Under the pieces are notes generated by a model. The model had not been told where the DNA came from, made no database searches, and saw nothing but the letters and a program-made list of their open reading frames with translations. Shown here piece after piece: positions 44,945-53,633 of a DNA stretch of 64,000 nucleotides (positions are counted from its first letter, which is position 1; every line of letters starts with the position of its first letter). Made by a program: the position numbers and the translations under genes. The stretch is from Pelosinus fermentans JBW45 (lineage in GTDB: Bacteria > Bacillota > Negativicutes > DSM-13327). The DNA lies in contig NZ_CP010978.1 of NCBI RefSeq assembly GCF_000271665.2, positions 4,246,501 through 4,310,500 on the forward strand, read 5' to 3'.

Positions 44945-45190
44945 ATGAATTGCAATATAATCCCTAATGGAATTCCAAATCTTGAGGAATTAGAAAAAAA
45001 GGCTTGCAAAACAATTGAATTTCCTAGATTAGCTACAACTACTGGTAATGCGATTGCATTGTTCACAATGCTCGTGTTAAAAGAAATCCTTAAACAACAG
45101 TCTGCTAATCCAATCGACAATTTGACTAATATTATTTCAATCTCCAATAGCATTGCTGATTTAAATAGCAGTATAAAGATCATTCAATAG
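44945..45190 (+). CDS. Small protein of unknown function, 81 residues
   Basis: Begins MNCNIIPNGIPNLEELEKK with AGGAGG nine bases upstream and is followed 50 bases later by a strong terminator. Helical middle (AIALFTMLVLKEILKQQ) and a Ser/Ile/Asn-rich tail (IISISNSIADLNSSI). No family recognised; it is not strongly hydrophobic enough to be a clear membrane protein. It sits in a patch of small unknown genes. Confidence 0.65.
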   Translation: MNCNIIPNGIPNLEELEKKACKTIEFPRLATTTGNAIALFTMLVLKEILKQQSANPIDNLTNIISISNSIADLNSSIKIIQ

Positions 45191-45242
45191 AAAAGCAACG
45201 CACACAAATACACTATTTCTATAGTATCGACCCAGCCAATGT

Positions 45243-45293
45243 CCCTCTGCAAGAAGGAACGTATTCAGGGGATATGTTCCTTCTTGCAGAGGG
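45243..45293 (+). terminator. Terminator after the 81-residue gene
   Basis: A perfect 18-bp stem CCCTCTGCAAGAAGGAAC and complement, 15-base loop, then AGTTTTCCTTTT. Confidence 0.8.
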
Positions 45294-45368
45294 AGTTTTC
45301 CTTTTGCAATACTATGAATTGTTTGCTTTTATGTATAAGAAAAAGCGCCCCGGAGGACGCCCATAAAT

Positions 45369-45554
45369 CTACCAACAGTGATCATGCTTGCAACCACAAT
45401 TACAACACAAGCAGCAATTCTCAAAACAGTGATGGCATACAGGACATTCACGACATTCTAAATCACATTCGAAATGGCATCTTGGGCATCTACGACGACA
45501 CTTTGAGCACTTTTTGTGGTGATCACAGCAATCCCGATCAGAATTAATACTCAT
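45369..45554 (-). CDS. Cysteine/histidine-rich small protein (possible metal binder)
   Basis: 61 residues of which 18 are Cys and 7 His, almost all as CC, CxC, CxxC and HHC clusters (KCSKCRRRCPRC, ECRECPVCHHC, CCLCCNCGC). It has no signal peptide. The pattern is that of metallothioneins or of Cys-rich spore coat proteins; I cannot place it in a named family. AAGGAGG lies 11-12 bases before the ATG, and a GC-rich hairpin with T-run follows. The opposite strand has a longer frame, but the Cys bias and signals favour this one. Confidence 0.7.
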   Translation of the reverse strand: MSINSDRDCCDHHKKCSKCRRRCPRCHFECDLECRECPVCHHCFENCCLCCNCGCKHDHCW

Positions 45555-45693
45555 TCTTTATCAAGCCTCCTTATCGTATTTATTACATAATATGTTGCTT
45601 TTATAAAAAATGTCCCTCGAGTGAAGAATAAGAACCTTTGACATTCTTATCCTCTAAAAAACAAAAACGCCCTACAGGACGCTTAGTTTTACA

Positions 45694-45945
45694 TTATAAT
45701 TCTGGAAAATCATCAATCTTATCCATATCTTTTAAACGTTGTATCGCTTCAGCTCGTGTTGTTCCAATAATTTTACCTTGCTTTGTTTTTAAGTTTAAGA
45801 AAAAGAATCCACTATCAGATACAATAAGTGCTGCAGTTTTGTCTCTACTAAATATTGGGGTAGTAAGACCATTACTATCACGACTTATGATAATTACCTC
45901 CTTTATAATTTCTGATAATTCCAAATATATCTCTATATTATTCAA
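45694..45945 (-). CDS. Small protein of unknown function with uncertain start
   Basis: Reading frame of 83 codons from a TTG at 45945. Inside it lies a textbook AAAGGAGG followed at 8 bases by ATA, with no ATG, GTG or TTG near. Initiation may be at the upstream TTG, whose ribosome-binding site is poor, or at a rare ATA/ATC codon, giving about 64 residues. The C-terminal half (GKIIGTTRAEAIQRLKDMD) looks like a small alpha/beta domain. A weak terminator (GCGTCC / GGGCGT with T-run) follows. Confidence 0.55.
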   Translation of the reverse strand: MNNIEIYLELSEIIKEVIIISRDSNGLTTPIFSRDKTAALIVSDSGFFFLNLKTKQGKIIGTTRAEAIQRLKDMDKIDDFPEL

Positions 45946-46185
45946 TAAAAGATAATATTATCCTTCAAATATATTAAAATTTTTACAATTTAGTAATTAA
46001 TTTGTAAAAATACCAAATATTGCGCCTGTAGAATTTTACTTTTGCACATCATCATCAAAAAAAGAACCTAATCGGCTTTTTACATAATAAACAGTACCAA
46101 TATTTTTTAAAAATACATACACTATAATGTGGAGTCTACGTAATTTGCACTTCATCAATATTTCACCTCGAAGGGAGGTGATTAT

Positions 46186-46329
46186 ATGGTTATTGACTTC
46201 GACGAACGAAAATTTAGAAATGAAATTAAAAGTATAGCTAAAAAGTATGGAGCAAAGTCTAACGATGCTGAAATGGTAGCAACGATGGCTTTGTCAGTTG
46301 TAATGAAATCAAGCAAACCTGTGAAATAA
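46186..46329 (+). CDS. Small protein of unknown function, 47 residues
   Basis: ATG at 46186 with a near-perfect AAGGGAGGTGA seven bases upstream; TAA at 46327-46329, followed within 15 bases by a terminator. A TATAAT box at 46123-46128 is a likely -10. The protein is charged and helical (FDERKFRNEIKSIAKKYG, then NDAEMVATMALSVVMK), without cysteine or a membrane helix. It could be a small regulator or a DNA-binding or spore protein; no family recognised. Confidence 0.7.
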   Translation: MVIDFDERKFRNEIKSIAKKYGAKSNDAEMVATMALSVVMKSSKPVK

Positions 46330-46341
46330 TACGTTTGCTTT

Positions 46342-46375
46342 CAGCGAGCAGAATATCTTTGCTTGCTGTTTTTTT
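46342..46375 (+). terminator. Terminator after the 47-residue gene
   Basis: Stem CAGCGAGCA / TGCTTGCTG (one wobble pair) with a nine-base loop, followed by seven Ts. Confidence 0.85.
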
Positions 46376-46488
46376 ATATTAGGCTTACCTTGCTCTAATG
46401 GTCCTTAATCATTCATAAAGTAAAAAGGAGGCACAGAGAATACTGAGAAAAGATAATTAGGGTTAAAATTCTGATTCTATAAAAGAAA

Positions 46489-46523
46489 AAAACCCCTGCA
46501 AATTCAATATTTGCAGGGGTTTT
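46489..46523 (-). terminator. rplM-rpsI operon terminator
   Basis: 15-bp perfect stem AAAACCCCTGCAAAT / ATTTGCAGGGGTTTT, then T-rich on the minus strand. Confidence 0.92.
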
Positions 46524-46536
46524 ATTTTTGCTAGCT

Positions 46537-46929
46537 TTAGCGCTTGGAGAACTGAGACGCTTTACGCGCTTTCTTCAAACCATATTTACGACGCTCTTTT
46601 TCACGTGGATCACGAGTAAGGAATCCAGCTTTTTTCAAAGATGGACGGTACTCAGCATCAACTTTAAGTAATGCACGAGAAATACCGTGACGAACCGCGC
46701 CAGCTTGTCCTGAAGGACCGCCGCCCTCCACTTTAATTAACACATTGTATTTGCCAAGAGTTTCTGTCAAATTAAGGGGTTGTTTTACAATAAGTTCTAA
46801 CGTTTTGCGACCAAAATATTCTGCAATAGTACGGTCGTTAACTAGAATATTGCCTTCACCCGGAACCAGACGAACTCTGGCAACCGAGGTTTTTCTGCGA
46901 CCTGTGCCGTAGTAAGTAACCAATGCCAT
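46537..46929 (-). CDS. rpsI: 30S ribosomal protein S9
   Basis: 130 residues with the typical [16 protein letters not shown] start, [19 protein letters not shown] centre and the basic C-terminal tail ending KASQFSKR, which reaches to P-site tRNA. It follows rplM after 21 bases, the universal pairing. Confidence 0.98.
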   Translation of the reverse strand: MALVTYYGTGRRKTSVARVRLVPGEGNILVNDRTIAEYFGRKTLELIVKQPLNLTETLGKYNVLIKVEGGGPSGQAGAVRHGISRALLKVDAEYRPSLKKAGFLTRDPREKERRKYGLKKARKASQFSKR

Positions 46930-46950
46930 AATATGTTCCTCCTTTCCGGA

Positions 46951-47388
46951 TTATCTTACGTTAATTTCTAATACTTCTGGTAATTGCGCAGCATGCGGAT
47001 GCTCAGCACCACGATATACTTGCAATTTACGATACATCTGACGGCCAAGACGGTTCTTAGGTAACATACCCCTAATAGCCAGCTCAAGCACTCTTTCTGG
47101 TTTGTCTGCAAGCATTTTACCAGCAGTAACGAATGTAGTTCCACCTACATAACCAGAATGACGGAAATATGTTTTTTGTACTAACTTTTTACCAGTTAAT
47201 GCTACTTTATCAGCGTTGATGACGATAACATGGTCACCGGTATCAACATGCGGAGTAAATGTCGGTTTATGTTTGCCGCGAAGAACTTTTGCTACTTCGG
47301 CAGCTAATCTACCTAAAGTTTTACCTTCTGCATCTACAACATACCACTTACGTTCTATGGTGGCAGCATTTGCCATAAATGTTTTCAT
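46951..47388 (-). CDS. rplM: 50S ribosomal protein L13
   Basis: 145 residues; [26 protein letters not shown] and [15 protein letters not shown] are L13 signatures. First gene of the rplM-rpsI transcript, with a consensus promoter 90 bases upstream. GGAGG before the ATG. Confidence 0.98.
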   Translation of the reverse strand: MKTFMANAATIERKWYVVDAEGKTLGRLAAEVAKVLRGKHKPTFTPHVDTGDHVIVINADKVALTGKKLVQKTYFRHSGYVGGTTFVTAGKMLADKPERVLELAIRGMLPKNRLGRQMYRKLQVYRGAEHPHAAQLPEVLEINVR

Positions 47389-47485
47389 GCGATATACCTC
47401 CTTGTCACAACATTACAAAAAAAATTGATTTTGTTTCCTTGAGCTCCGGGGCTAACGGAAGTCATGGCATAAATCTCATAAAAAC

Positions 47486-47514
47486 ATTGTATTAAATTAC
47501 CTGGACAATGTCAA
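47486..47514 (-). promoter_or_regulatory. Sigma-A promoter of rplM-rpsI
   Basis: TTGACA (47509-47514) and TACAAT (47486-47491) separated by 17 bases on the minus strand, giving a start near 47479 and a 90-base leader. The leader contains GTTAGCCCCGGAGCTC and may fold as the L13 leader known in Firmicutes, but I could not confirm that fold. Confidence 0.8.
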
Positions 47515-47568
47515 GGAATATCGGTATGTAAATTCACTTTTTTTTGAGTTATCCACAGTTTATTAGAT

Positions 47569-48303
47569 TTAATACCGAACTTCTTTTAAATATAGTCCAT
47601 GAGCAGGTGCTGTAGCGCCTGCCTTCTTTCGATCTCGTCCCTCAAAGATGGTCTTAAACTTCTCTAAAGAAGTCTTTCCTAACCCCACATTCACTAAAGT
47701 ACCCGTTATATTCCGCACCATATGATATAAGAAACCATTTCCCCAAAAAGAAAGCTCCAATATCCGATCCTGAAGTTGGCATTCAACTGCCATAATTGTG
47801 CGAATCGGACTAACACTTGCTCCTCCCGAGGCCCGAAATGCTGAAAAGTCATGGGTTCCGATGATTGTTTGTGCTGCTTCTTCCATTGCTGACACATTTA
47901 ATGTTTGTGGAATCGTCCAGACCAAATTCCGAAGAAAGGGATTTGGTACGGTATGCTGATAAATCTTATACACATATATTTTGCTTTGTGCGCTGTATTG
48001 AGCATCAAAGTTATCAGGGACCTCCTCTGCATCCAGAACTACAATATCGTAAGGCAGTAAACTCCTAGAGGCTATTGCAATACGATCTACAGGAATAGTG
48101 CTGGTCGTTTTAAAATTGACGACTTGTCCATAAGCATGAACCCCAGAATCAGTTCTGCCAGCCATATGTATCCTGAATGTATGACCGACAATCTTTGCCA
48201 ATTTGTCTTCTAGTACTTGTTGTATCCCGATCGCGTTAATTTGGCGCTGAAAACCATGATAGGCCGTGCCGTCATAAGCCAATGTTAATTTAATATTACG
48301 CAT
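47569..48303 (-). CDS. truA: tRNA pseudouridine synthase A
   Basis: Modifies U38-40 of the tRNA anticodon arm. 244 residues with the catalytic Asp in AGRTDSGVHAYGQV and the FSAFRASG and FLYHMVRNITG segments. Usual Firmicute neighbours are ecf genes upstream and rplM downstream; here helD and a repeat lie between. The ATG is the third codon-like position after a plus-strand repeat-poor spacer; the ribosome-binding site is modest. Confidence 0.96.
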   Translation of the reverse strand: MRNIKLTLAYDGTAYHGFQRQINAIGIQQVLEDKLAKIVGHTFRIHMAGRTDSGVHAYGQVVNFKTTSTIPVDRIAIASRSLLPYDIVVLDAEEVPDNFDAQYSAQSKIYVYKIYQHTVPNPFLRNLVWTIPQTLNVSAMEEAAQTIIGTHDFSAFRASGGASVSPIRTIMAVECQLQDRILELSFWGNGFLYHMVRNITGTLVNVGLGKTSLEKFKTIFEGRDRKKAGATAPAHGLYLKEVRY

Positions 48304-48358
48304 GTTTATACACCCCGTCGCTCACTATACATACACATATATAGCGAAAAAAATATTT

Positions 48359-48482
48359 GAAACACAGAGGACACAGAGCCGCTTACGCGGACACAGAGAA
48401 ACAAAGGGTCTACGTCTCTGTGCTCTCTGTGCTCTCTGTGCTCTCTGTGCTCTCTGTGCATCTCTGCGTCCTCTGTGTTTAA
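48359..48482. repeat. Palindromic intergenic repeat (R3) with five tandem TCTCTGTGC units
   Basis: Outer arms AAACACAGAGGACACAGAG and its near-perfect complement (18 of 19) at the ends. The left arm contains a mini-hairpin CCGC-TTA-CGCGG. The right side contains TCTCTGTGC five times in a row (48415-48459). Both look like internal growth of the same CACAGAG motif. Confidence 0.9.
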
Positions 48483-48491
48483 TCGTTGCTC

Positions 48492-50708
48492 TTAATTTTT
48501 CCCCAATAACAAGGGCGTAAGATTCCCCTGATATAGAATATGTAAATAATACAGTGGACGAGATAAGGCTACATAGAGCAGTTTGGCATCGAAGCTATTG
48601 TTTTTGAATTCTTTATCCGAAGCATTCCATATAATCACACCATCAAATTCTAAACCTTTTGCCAAGCCCACTGGAAGAATGGAAATACCGCCTTGGTAAG
48701 AAAGAGTATCACTGGTAATCACATGCAGCTCCTTATTATCGTCTTCTTGCTGCAGAGCATGATATAAAGAAACACTGTCTTTTTCCATTTTGGTAATAAT
48801 TCCAATGGATTTGCAATCTTGCTCTTTAAACTTTTGAATCGCATCTCGTATCGCCAATACTGCTTCCTTTTCTGTTCTGACCTGCTGATATACGGGATCT
48901 TGACCAATTTCATATACAGGAATGGCAGCAGAGTGTCCTCTAGGCATTACTTTGTTAAAACATTCGATAATTTCCCGTGCTGAACGATAGCTGTAATTGA
49001 CTTCACGATAGATGGATTTTACATCAGAAAATACTTCTTTCATCACGACCTGCCAGCTATCGATACTGCGATAAGCGGTAATTCCCTGAGATAGATCACC
49101 CATAATGGTAAAGGAACTATTCTTTGATAACATTTTAAGAATCATAAACTCTAAAGCATTTAAGTCCTGGGCTTCATCCACTACAATATGTTCAAATTTC
49201 ACTATATGATTCCAGCCATTAACGAGATAAGAAAGATAACAAATGGGCGCCAAGTCTTCTCTCTCTACATTTCCCTCTTGTAATATGCTGCTGGAGTATT
49301 CTGCGATAAACGCAATGTCCAATTTTTTATTCTTTAAAATTTTAAATATACTTTTATTGTTAAATACTTCCTTGTAACAAGTCCTAATATCATCGCAAGA
49401 CCATTTCAAAAAATGGCTTGCCAGAAATTGTGTCCCTTGCTGTGAATATTGCTCATAGGTTTTATCTGTACTGCCAATTTTGCGCCTCTGCTCCATTTCT
49501 AATACTTCCAAGAAATTTCGCACCCTAAACTTAATATAACCGCTTAACGTTTTTACACGCTCATTATAGGGAGTATTGAGCATACTGCCTTGCATAAAGT
49601 TTTCAATTTGCTGTTCTTTTGTAATCAATAATTTCTGATCAAACAGCAGAATGTCTTTTAACTTTAGGCAGAATTTCTCAATTTTCTTATCCATCCAAGC
49701 ATCTAATACTTTCATAAATTCCAAAGATCCCTTTAATCGGGCAACTGCCTCTAATTGATCACGACGGGTATCTTTTATCTTATTTTCTAAAAACAAATGG
49801 GCTTTCTCATCTTGGTGCAAGGAGAATGTTGTCTGGGTTATTTCATGTACTACATCAATAAACGTCTGCTGCCTCACATCATCTGCATCAATCTCTGGCA
49901 GCAGTTCACAAATATAATCTAAGAATAATTTGTTGGGTGCAATGACCATCATTTTCTGTGGATCTAATTTTTCATTATAAAGCAAATAAGATAATCGATG
50001 CAGACCAATGGTACTTTTCCCTGAGCCCGCAACACCTTGGATAATAATCACTTGATGTAATGTTTCCCGAATAATTTTGTTTTGTTCCCCTCGGATGGAA
50101 GTTACAATATCTTTTAGCTTATTACTGGTACCTTGCAGCAGCCTTTCCGTTAAAAAGGGGTCAGCAAGTAATGCCTCCTTTTTAGGATCGGCCAATTGAT
50201 CAAAAATATAATCGTCGGATATTTTTTGCAAAACGCCTTCGACTATTTTGTATTGTCTCTTTAAGTTCACATCACCGCTATAATGGTATTTTCCCAGAAC
50301 ATCGTAACTGGCACGTCCATCTTGGCATTCATAGAAAATAGTTGCTACAGGGTCGCGCCAGTCAAATACTAAGATATCTTTTACGGTAAGAATGTCCAAA
50401 CGGCTGATTTTAATTCGCCCTATATAAAAGCTCTCATAGTCCACCGCATCATCATCTTTAAAATCCACACGACCAAAATAAGGACTCCCTAGAGCCTCTT
50501 TCATATCATAAATCTTTTCAGCATGATCATGTTTCATCATGGAATGAACATAGGTACTAATTTGATCTTTATGCTCCAATGACACACGCATTTGCGCAGT
50601 ACGCTTATCAATATCGTCTTCCAAAGATGTAATGATTTGATTCATCTCTTCCAACGTATAATCCAAGTGCTGTTTTTCTAAAGCATAATCCGGATGATCC
50701 TTAACCAT
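48492..50708 (-). CDS. helD: HelD-type RNA polymerase-recycling helicase
   Basis: 738 residues. The N-terminal coiled-coil (about 1-65) inserts in the RNA polymerase secondary channel in HelD proteins. Then come PYFGRVDF and VFDWRDPVATIFYE, a Walker A GVAGSGKST (225-232), a long helical insertion, VVDEAQDLNALE, GDLSQGI and a C-terminal UvrD-like domain ending VALSRPLYYLHILY. HelD uses ATP to strip stalled polymerase from DNA. AGGAGG is ahead of the ATG. It sits alone between two R-repeats. Confidence 0.92.
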   Translation of the reverse strand: MVKDHPDYALEKQHLDYTLEEMNQIITSLEDDIDKRTAQMRVSLEHKDQISTYVHSMMKHDHAEKIYDMKEALGSPYFGRVDFKDDDAVDYESFYIGRIKISRLDILTVKDILVFDWRDPVATIFYECQDGRASYDVLGKYHYSGDVNLKRQYKIVEGVLQKISDDYIFDQLADPKKEALLADPFLTERLLQGTSNKLKDIVTSIRGEQNKIIRETLHQVIIIQGVAGSGKSTIGLHRLSYLLYNEKLDPQKMMVIAPNKLFLDYICELLPEIDADDVRQQTFIDVVHEITQTTFSLHQDEKAHLFLENKIKDTRRDQLEAVARLKGSLEFMKVLDAWMDKKIEKFCLKLKDILLFDQKLLITKEQQIENFMQGSMLNTPYNERVKTLSGYIKFRVRNFLEVLEMEQRRKIGSTDKTYEQYSQQGTQFLASHFLKWSCDDIRTCYKEVFNNKSIFKILKNKKLDIAFIAEYSSSILQEGNVEREDLAPICYLSYLVNGWNHIVKFEHIVVDEAQDLNALEFMILKMLSKNSSFTIMGDLSQGITAYRSIDSWQVVMKEVFSDVKSIYREVNYSYRSAREIIECFNKVMPRGHSAAIPVYEIGQDPVYQQVRTEKEAVLAIRDAIQKFKEQDCKSIGIITKMEKDSVSLYHALQQEDDNKELHVITSDTLSYQGGISILPVGLAKGLEFDGVIIWNASDKEFKNNSFDAKLLYVALSRPLYYLHILYQGNLTPLLLGKN

Positions 50709-50754
50709 ATAGCCTCCTATCTTTTCCCTATAATAGTAACAGACATACGTTTTG

Positions 50755-50839
50755 AACCGCAGAGGCGCAGAGTACGCTGAGGGATATTTTTTAAATCCTT
50801 TATCAATCCCTTCTCTGTGTTCTCTGCGCCTCTGCGGTT
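50755..50839. repeat. Palindromic intergenic repeat (R4)
   Basis: Perfect 18-bp arms AACCGCAGAGGCGCAGAG and complement around about 49 bases that also hold shorter CGCTGAGGG-like echoes. Located between helD and ecfT. Confidence 0.92.
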
Positions 50840-50870
50840 AATTTTCTTCAGCGCTCACTCTTAATGTTCC

Positions 50871-51674
50871 TTACCTTAAAGTTATCCTCACTGCAACTAG
50901 CACTCCAATGATAATGCCTAGTACTCCATATGCCAGCCAATCTCTCGTTGTAATTTGGAGTTCTTTCATACGGGTTCTCTGATGCCCGCCTCGGTAGCAT
51001 CTGGCCTCCATAGCAGTAGCCAATTCATCCGCACGGCGAAATGCACTAATAAACAGCGGGACGAGTAAAGGAATCATATTACGTGCACGGCGCAATATAT
51101 TTCCTGATGTAAAATCCGCTCCTCTTGCCATTTGCGCTTTCATGATTTTATCTGTTTCTTCTAGCAAAGTTGGAATAAAACGAAGGGCAATTGTCATCAT
51201 CATAGCCAATTCATGCGCAGGCAGACCTATTTTCTTAAAAGGGTTAAGCAATCGTTCAATCCCATCGGTCAAAGCAATGGGGGAAGTGGTAAAAGTCAAT
51301 AAAGAAGATACAACAATTAAAAAGACAAGTCTGATTGTCATAAAAAGCCCTTGACGGACACCTTCCTGGGTCGCCGCCAATGGACCAATCTTATAGATAA
51401 TGCTCCCCGGTGTAGTAAAAATATGAATAAGTAAGGTCAATACAATAATGATCCACAAGGGCTTTAAGGAGCGTAAAATCATAGTAGGAGGTATTGCCGC
51501 TAAGGCAATGATGAATACAATAAAAGCGGCTAGTATGATATAAGCCTGATAGGTATCTGCTAAAAAAATGCTGCTGATAAATAATATCGTACTAATAATC
51601 TTCGTACGCGGATCTAGTAAATGAAGTAAGGAATTACCGGGAAAATATTGTCCCAGCATAATATCTGTTAGCAA
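50871..51674 (-). CDS. ecfT: Energy-coupling factor transporter transmembrane protein EcfT
   Basis: 267 residues, 5-6 transmembrane helices, with the two coupling-helix signatures ARGADF and ARCYRGG that contact the ATPases. With EcfA1 and EcfA2 it forms the shared ECF module into which various vitamin-binding S components plug. It follows ecfA2 by two bases. No S component is seen here, as usual for group II ECF transporters. Confidence 0.95.
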   Translation of the reverse strand: MLTDIMLGQYFPGNSLLHLLDPRTKIISTILFISSIFLADTYQAYIILAAFIVFIIALAAIPPTMILRSLKPLWIIIVLTLLIHIFTTPGSIIYKIGPLAATQEGVRQGLFMTIRLVFLIVVSSLLTFTTSPIALTDGIERLLNPFKKIGLPAHELAMMMTIALRFIPTLLEETDKIMKAQMARGADFTSGNILRRARNMIPLLVPLFISAFRRADELATAMEARCYRGGHQRTRMKELQITTRDWLAYGVLGIIIGVLVAVRITLR

Positions 51675-51676
51675 TG

Positions 51677-52534
51677 TTAACCCCTCCTTACGGCTTTATA
51701 TACGTTTTGAGCAGCAGTTGCAATATCGACTACTGCGCTATCAATTTCTAAACCCCGTTGTTTAAATTGATTCATCAATAAAGTAAGGGGCGGTACATCC
51801 ACACCTGCTTCTTTTAACTGTGCCTGATGATTACAGAAAATATCCTTTGGTTTTCCATCTAAGAGAATTTCACCTTTATTCATAACAATCAATCGATTCG
51901 CCATACGTGCAACATCTTCCATATTGTGCGAAACCAGGACGACTGTAATCCCTGTAGCCTGATGTAAATTCATGATTTGCCCAAAAATTTCATCCCGGCC
52001 TCGCGGATCCAGTCCAGCAGACGGCTCATCCAGAACTAAATATTTTGGATCTAAGGCTACCACACCTGCAATGGCAACTCGCCTCATTTGCCCGCCACTC
52101 AGCTGAAATGGTGTACGTTTTGCAAATTTCTCAAAATCAAGACCGACAAAATCAAGTGCCTTTTTTACTCTGGTCTCAATTTCCTTTTCCTTTACTCCCA
52201 GGTTGCGTGGACCAAAGGCAATATCTTCATATACACTTTCTTCAAATAGTTGATGTTCTGGATATTGAAACACCATACCTACACTTCGTTTGGCGTTCCT
52301 TGCAGTTTCTCCCTTTTCATGTATATTCTGTCCATCTATATGAACCATACCTGATGATGGTTTTAATAGACCATTTAAATGCTGCACCAATGTTGATTTA
52401 CCAGAGCCAGTATGTCCAATAATTCCAACAAACTCACCTTGTTTAATCTCAAGATCAATCTTTTTTATTGCCGCCTTTTCATATGGGGTTTTAGACATGT
52501 AAATATAAGTAACATCTTGTAACCTTATGGACAT
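51677..52534 (-). CDS. ecfA2: Energy-coupling factor ATPase EcfA2
   Basis: 285-residue ABC ATPase: Walker [10 protein letters not shown], signature [10 protein letters not shown], Walker [13 protein letters not shown] and H-loop VLVSHNMED. It pairs with EcfA1 and overlaps its gene by 10 bases. Confidence 0.95.
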   Translation of the reverse strand: MSIRLQDVTYIYMSKTPYEKAAIKKIDLEIKQGEFVGIIGHTGSGKSTLVQHLNGLLKPSSGMVHIDGQNIHEKGETARNAKRSVGMVFQYPEHQLFEESVYEDIAFGPRNLGVKEKEIETRVKKALDFVGLDFEKFAKRTPFQLSGGQMRRVAIAGVVALDPKYLVLDEPSAGLDPRGRDEIFGQIMNLHQATGITVVLVSHNMEDVARMANRLIVMNKGEILLDGKPKDIFCNHQAQLKEAGVDVPPLTLLMNQFKQRGLEIDSAVVDIATAAQNVYKAVRRG

Positions 52535-53358
52535 ACAGCCACCACCAATTCTGTATCTGTAATAATGTCTTCTGGTATTTTCATAGTAAGCTGCCGTAAA
52601 CGATATGCAAATTCTGCCGCTACAGGAACGTCAAGGCCTAATTCTTTTAAACGATTCACTTGACTAAAGACCGTCTTAGGCACGCCTTCCATAACGACCT
52701 TGCCTTGCTCCATAACAATGACACGATCCGCAGCTACCGCTTCTTCCATAAAATGCGTAATATATACGACTGTTATATTCTGTTCACGATGCAGTCTGAG
52801 TACAGTCGATAAGACTTCTTGTCTCCCCTGAGGATCAAGCATTGCTGTCGGTTCATCTAGCACTAAGCAATTAGAACGCATGGCTAATACTCCAGCAATC
52901 GCCACTCGCTGTTTTTGTCCACCTGATAATAAGTGAGGGCTATGCTGCCGATAGTCTTCCATACCTACATCTTTCAATGCTTCCGTTACTCGATTTCTAA
53001 TTTCTTTTGGCGGCACCCCTAAGTTTTCCGGACCAAAAGCAACATCTTCTTCTACTAAGGTGGCAACAATTTGATTGTCTGGGTTTTGAAACACCATACC
53101 AACAGACTGTCTAATTTCCCAAAGATTTTCTTGATCTTTCGTATCCATCCCATCGATGAGACACTGACCGCTTGAAGGGATCAGTAGTGCATTCAGATGC
53201 TTTGCCAATGTAGATTTGCCTGATCCATTGGTGCCAATAATAGCGACAAACTCGCCTTTTCCTATGGCTATATTTATATGATCAAGTGCCTGTACCTCTT
53301 CGCCCTCATGGGCAAGATACGTATGGCACATATCTTTCACTGTTATAAACTCTCCCAT
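52525..53358 (-). CDS. ecfA1: Energy-coupling factor ATPase EcfA1
   Basis: 277-residue ABC ATPase: Walker [11 protein letters not shown]-loop region [11 protein letters not shown], signature LLSGGQKQR, Walker [14 protein letters not shown]-loop YITHFMEE. First of the ecfA1-ecfA2-T set downstream of rplQ, the usual place in Firmicutes. Confidence 0.95.
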   Translation of the reverse strand: MGEFITVKDMCHTYLAHEGEEVQALDHINIAIGKGEFVAIIGTNGSGKSTLAKHLNALLIPSSGQCLIDGMDTKDQENLWEIRQSVGMVFQNPDNQIVATLVEEDVAFGPENLGVPPKEIRNRVTEALKDVGMEDYRQHSPHLLSGGQKQRVAIAGVLAMRSNCLVLDEPTAMLDPQGRQEVLSTVLRLHREQNITVVYITHFMEEAVAADRVIVMEQGKVVMEGVPKTVFSQVNRLKELGLDVPVAAEFAYRLRQLTMKIPEDIITDTELVVAVCP

Positions 53359-53394
53359 ATCGCGTTACCCCTTTATATGTAAAAAATATCATTT

Positions 53395-53505
53395 TTGAAC
53401 CACAGAAGCGCAAAGAGCACAAAGTTTTTACACCAGGGGTTATCTTTCATTTTTTCGTGTACCCTTTGTGTACCGCGATAGCGGTATTGTGCCTTTGTGG
53501 TTCAA
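53395..53505. repeat. Palindromic intergenic repeat (R5)
   Basis: Outer arms TTGAACCACAG / TTTGTGGTTCAA, with several CACAAAG and CTTTGTG blocks inside and a nested mini-hairpin ACCGC-GATA-GCGGT in the right arm. Same family as R2-R4; the mini-hairpin recalls the CCGC-TTA-CGCGG insert of R3. Confidence 0.85.
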
Positions 53506-53542
53506 TTTTTTTATTAAATTATTTCAATCATATAGAAATAAA

Positions 53543-53620
53543 GACGGCCTAAAAGGCCGCCTTCCCTATAAACCACAATAACCAGGCGACGAGGCCAAGT
53601 ATATGCCTTTGTCACCTGGC
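53543..53620 (-). terminator. Two hairpins at the end of the ribosomal operon
   Basis: A first, compound stem ACCAGG-GAC / GTC-CCTGG (53581-53620) starts 13 bases after the rplQ stop, and a second GGCGGCCT / AGGCCGTC (53543-53561) is followed by TTTATTT on the minus strand. Together they should end the long S10/spc/alpha transcript. Confidence 0.85.
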
Positions 53621-53633
53621 CCAATTGCAAACG

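Noticed and set aside
45239-45547. A plus-strand frame of 102 codons opposite the Cys-rich gene
   Set aside because: It begins inside the terminator hairpin of the 81-residue gene, has no ribosome-binding site, and its composition mirrors the antisense Cys codons.
44144-46536. Toxin-antitoxin system formed by the small genes
   Set aside because: The small genes are on both strands with separate terminators and none forms an adjacent pair with toxin-like or antitoxin-like motifs.
48302-48520. A plus-strand frame with repeated LCA triplets
   Set aside because: The repetition comes from the TCTCTGTGC tandem units in an intergenic palindrome; no ribosome-binding site or homology.
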